A DNA stretch of 15,448 nt from Clostridia bacterium. Lineage in GTDB: Bacteria; Bacillota; Clostridia; Christensenellales; UBA1242. Under the pieces are notes generated by a model. The model did no database searches and had not been told where the DNA came from. It saw nothing but the letters and a program-made list of their open reading frames with translations. The translations under genes and the position numbers were made by a program. The number at the start of each line of letters is the position of its first letter. Position 1 is the first letter of the stretch. Positions 14,535 through 15,448 of this stretch are shown one piece after another. The stretch covers positions 1 through 15,448 of the forward strand of contig JALOBO010000033.1 of NCBI GenBank assembly GCA_023228225.1, given 5' to 3'.

Positions 14535-14783
14535 ATGAGTAATTTTTTAAATAAACTTAATGTAGGCTTAAATAAGCAAATTTCAAAATTTACCGCAAAT
14601 AAATCTATCAGTATTACAGATAGCGTGCAGAACATTTATTTTAAAAAGAAGCATACAATGTTTTATGCGGAGGATAATTATAAAAAAATTTATCTGCGCC
14701 CACCCGAATTCGCAGACCAACAATATAACGATCTAATTATGTACGAAAAACTTTTATCGGAGAGTGAGAAATTTGATAATTAA
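14535..14783 (+). CDS. Unrecognised 82-residue protein in the antitoxin position before mazF
   Basis: A good AGGAG lies 9 bases before the ATG. Residues 1-30 are basic and polar ([19 protein letters not shown]); the middle is Lys/Tyr-rich ([20 protein letters not shown]); residues 55-82 are acidic and probably helical, ending [10 protein letters not shown]. That layout, a basic N-terminal half and an acidic C-terminal tail, is what an antitoxin that binds DNA and then its toxin looks like. However, I see neither a ribbon-helix-helix nor an AbrB/MazE-type sequence. Its 3' end overlaps the MazF start by 11 bases. An antitoxin role is therefore inferred from position and coupling only. Confidence 0.65.
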   Translation: MSNFLNKLNVGLNKQISKFTANKSISITDSVQNIYFKKKHTMFYAEDNYKKIYLRPPEFADQQYNDLIMYEKLLSESEKFDN

Positions 14784-15117
14784 ACGTGGCGAACTGTATT
14801 ATGCAGATCTTAGCCCTGTAATAGGAAGTGAACAAGGCGGAATCCGCCCAGTATTAATATTGCAAAATGATGTGGGTAATAAATATAGTCCCACCATTAT
14901 TGCGGCTGCGGTTACAAGCCAAATAAATAAGGCTAAATTGCCAACTCATATAGAAATTAGCGCAAAAGAATATGGACTTCCAAAAGATTCTGTGATATTA
15001 TTAGAACAAATTAGAACAATTGATAAAAGGCGATTGCAAGAAAAAATTGGCGTGCTTGATAGTCATATAATGAACCAAGTAAATGAAGCACTATTAATAA
15101 GTTTAGGGTTTATATAA
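14773..15117 (+). CDS. mazF: MazF/PemK-family endoribonuclease toxin
   Basis: A 114-residue protein very close to Bacillus NdoA (EndoA), a sequence-specific mRNA interferase. It shows the family run [20 protein letters not shown] (near the N-terminus) with RPVLILQND, the catalytic-site segment IAAAVTSQ followed by KLPTH, and the conserved [16 protein letters not shown]. The start I choose is TTG at 14773, which gives [10 protein letters not shown], matches the NdoA N-terminus, and lies 8 bases after GGAGAG. The GTG at 14764 is too close to that site to be used. It overlaps the upstream gene by 11 bases, typical toxin-antitoxin coupling. No clear terminator follows. Confidence 0.93.
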   Translation: MIIKRGELYYADLSPVIGSEQGGIRPVLILQNDVGNKYSPTIIAAAVTSQINKAKLPTHIEISAKEYGLPKDSVILLEQIRTIDKRRLQEKIGVLDSHIMNQVNEALLISLGFI

Positions 15118-15136
15118 AAAAATATTAAATTGTGTA

Positions 15137-15165
15137 TTGACATATACCTTTCAAAATGATATATT
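15137..15165 (+). promoter_or_regulatory. Promoter of the last gene
   Basis: TTGACA (15137-15142), a 17-bp spacer and TATATT (15160-15165) with an extended -10 TGA. Predicted start near 15172, so the gene is not simply part of the mazF unit. Confidence 0.75.
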
Positions 15166-15213
15166 ATATATGTAATTAACATTTTGGTGAATAACCTTAG
15201 GAGTTAAAAATAT

Positions 15214-15448
15214 ATGATAATGAATTTTTATAGATTGTTGATGATACTTTCACCGATTTTTTTAGTGGCTAGCGTTGTTATCGGTATTTTAGTTACTAAA
15301 CATCATAATAAAAAAGTCCAAGCAAAAAAAGAAGCCCAAAAACTAAATTTAACAGAAGATAAAAGTAATTGTAAAACTCAAGAAAATGAAAAAGAAATAG
15401 TAAAAACTAATACTTCTCAATTAGAAACGAGTAAAGAAAACACAGATG
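15214..15448 (+). CDS. Membrane-anchored protein with polar tail (3' end outside window)
   Basis: The frame opens at the ATG at 15214, 10 bases after AGGAG, and runs off the window after 78 codons. Residues about 7-27 form one hydrophobic helix (LLMILSPIFLVASVVIGILV), followed by TKHHNKKVQAKKEAQK, a positively charged stop-transfer region. A polar tail rich in Lys, Glu, Asn and Thr follows. The charge pattern predicts the N-terminus outside and the tail in the cytoplasm. I do not recognise the family. A coiled-coil or linker region may continue beyond the edge. It resembles the 59-residue protein at 5632 in plan, not in sequence. Confidence 0.7.
   Translation, partial: MIMNFYRLLMILSPIFLVASVVIGILVTKHHNKKVQAKKEAQKLNLTEDKSNCKTQENEKEIVKTNTSQLETSKENTD

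Overview
The window is an AT-rich chromosomal segment of a Gram-positive, Clostridia-like bacterium. Four things point there: a large (about 270 nt) Bacillus/Clostridium-type SRP RNA with an Alu domain, strong AGGAG-type ribosome binding sites, sigma-A-type promoters (several with an extended -10), and a MazF toxin close to Bacillus NdoA. Most of the window is housekeeping DNA in short operons. I cannot name the genus.

Layout: 1-668 is the 3' part of rpsI (ribosomal protein S9), which carries a long, repetitive, Lys/Glu/Pro/Val-rich N-terminal extension and ends at a perfect hairpin. A repeat-like spacer (710-807) follows. Next come a thioredoxin reductase-like flavoenzyme plus flavodoxin operon (905-2273) and ung (2377-3045). 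A convergent terminator separates ung from a leftward ABC exporter operon (permease 3103-4737, ATPase 4737-5477). Divergent from the exporter is a 59-residue single-pass membrane protein (5632-5811). The leftward SRP RNA gene lies at 5911-6181. Divergent from it is a three-gene operon: a HEPN-like/CBS protein, a class I methyltransferase of the RlmI-like type, and an RluA-type pseudouridine synthase (6348-8697). The last two are RNA-modifying families, so this operon has an RNA-metabolism flavour.

8993-11598 holds a two-gene unit under a perfect-consensus promoter: a 780-residue protein with a complete metallophosphoesterase motif set and a large unrecognised C-terminal half, followed by an 81-residue zinc-ribbon protein. 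Directly after it, 11599-12125 is the most unusual object in the window: a 527-bp non-coding imperfect palindrome. Its two arms are inverted copies of one another, each studded with hairpins, and the hairpin stems differ between arms while staying base-paired. It could be a large ornate RNA or a non-autonomous palindromic element. I do not recognise it as a known family.

12196-14402 is the tyrS-recX-acpS operon (tyrosyl-tRNA synthetase, RecA regulator, holo-ACP synthase), closed by a terminator. 14535-15117 is a toxin-antitoxin-like pair: an unrecognised 82-residue protein and a MazF endoribonuclease whose start overlaps it. The window ends inside a gene for a membrane-anchored protein with a polar, Lys/Glu-rich tail.
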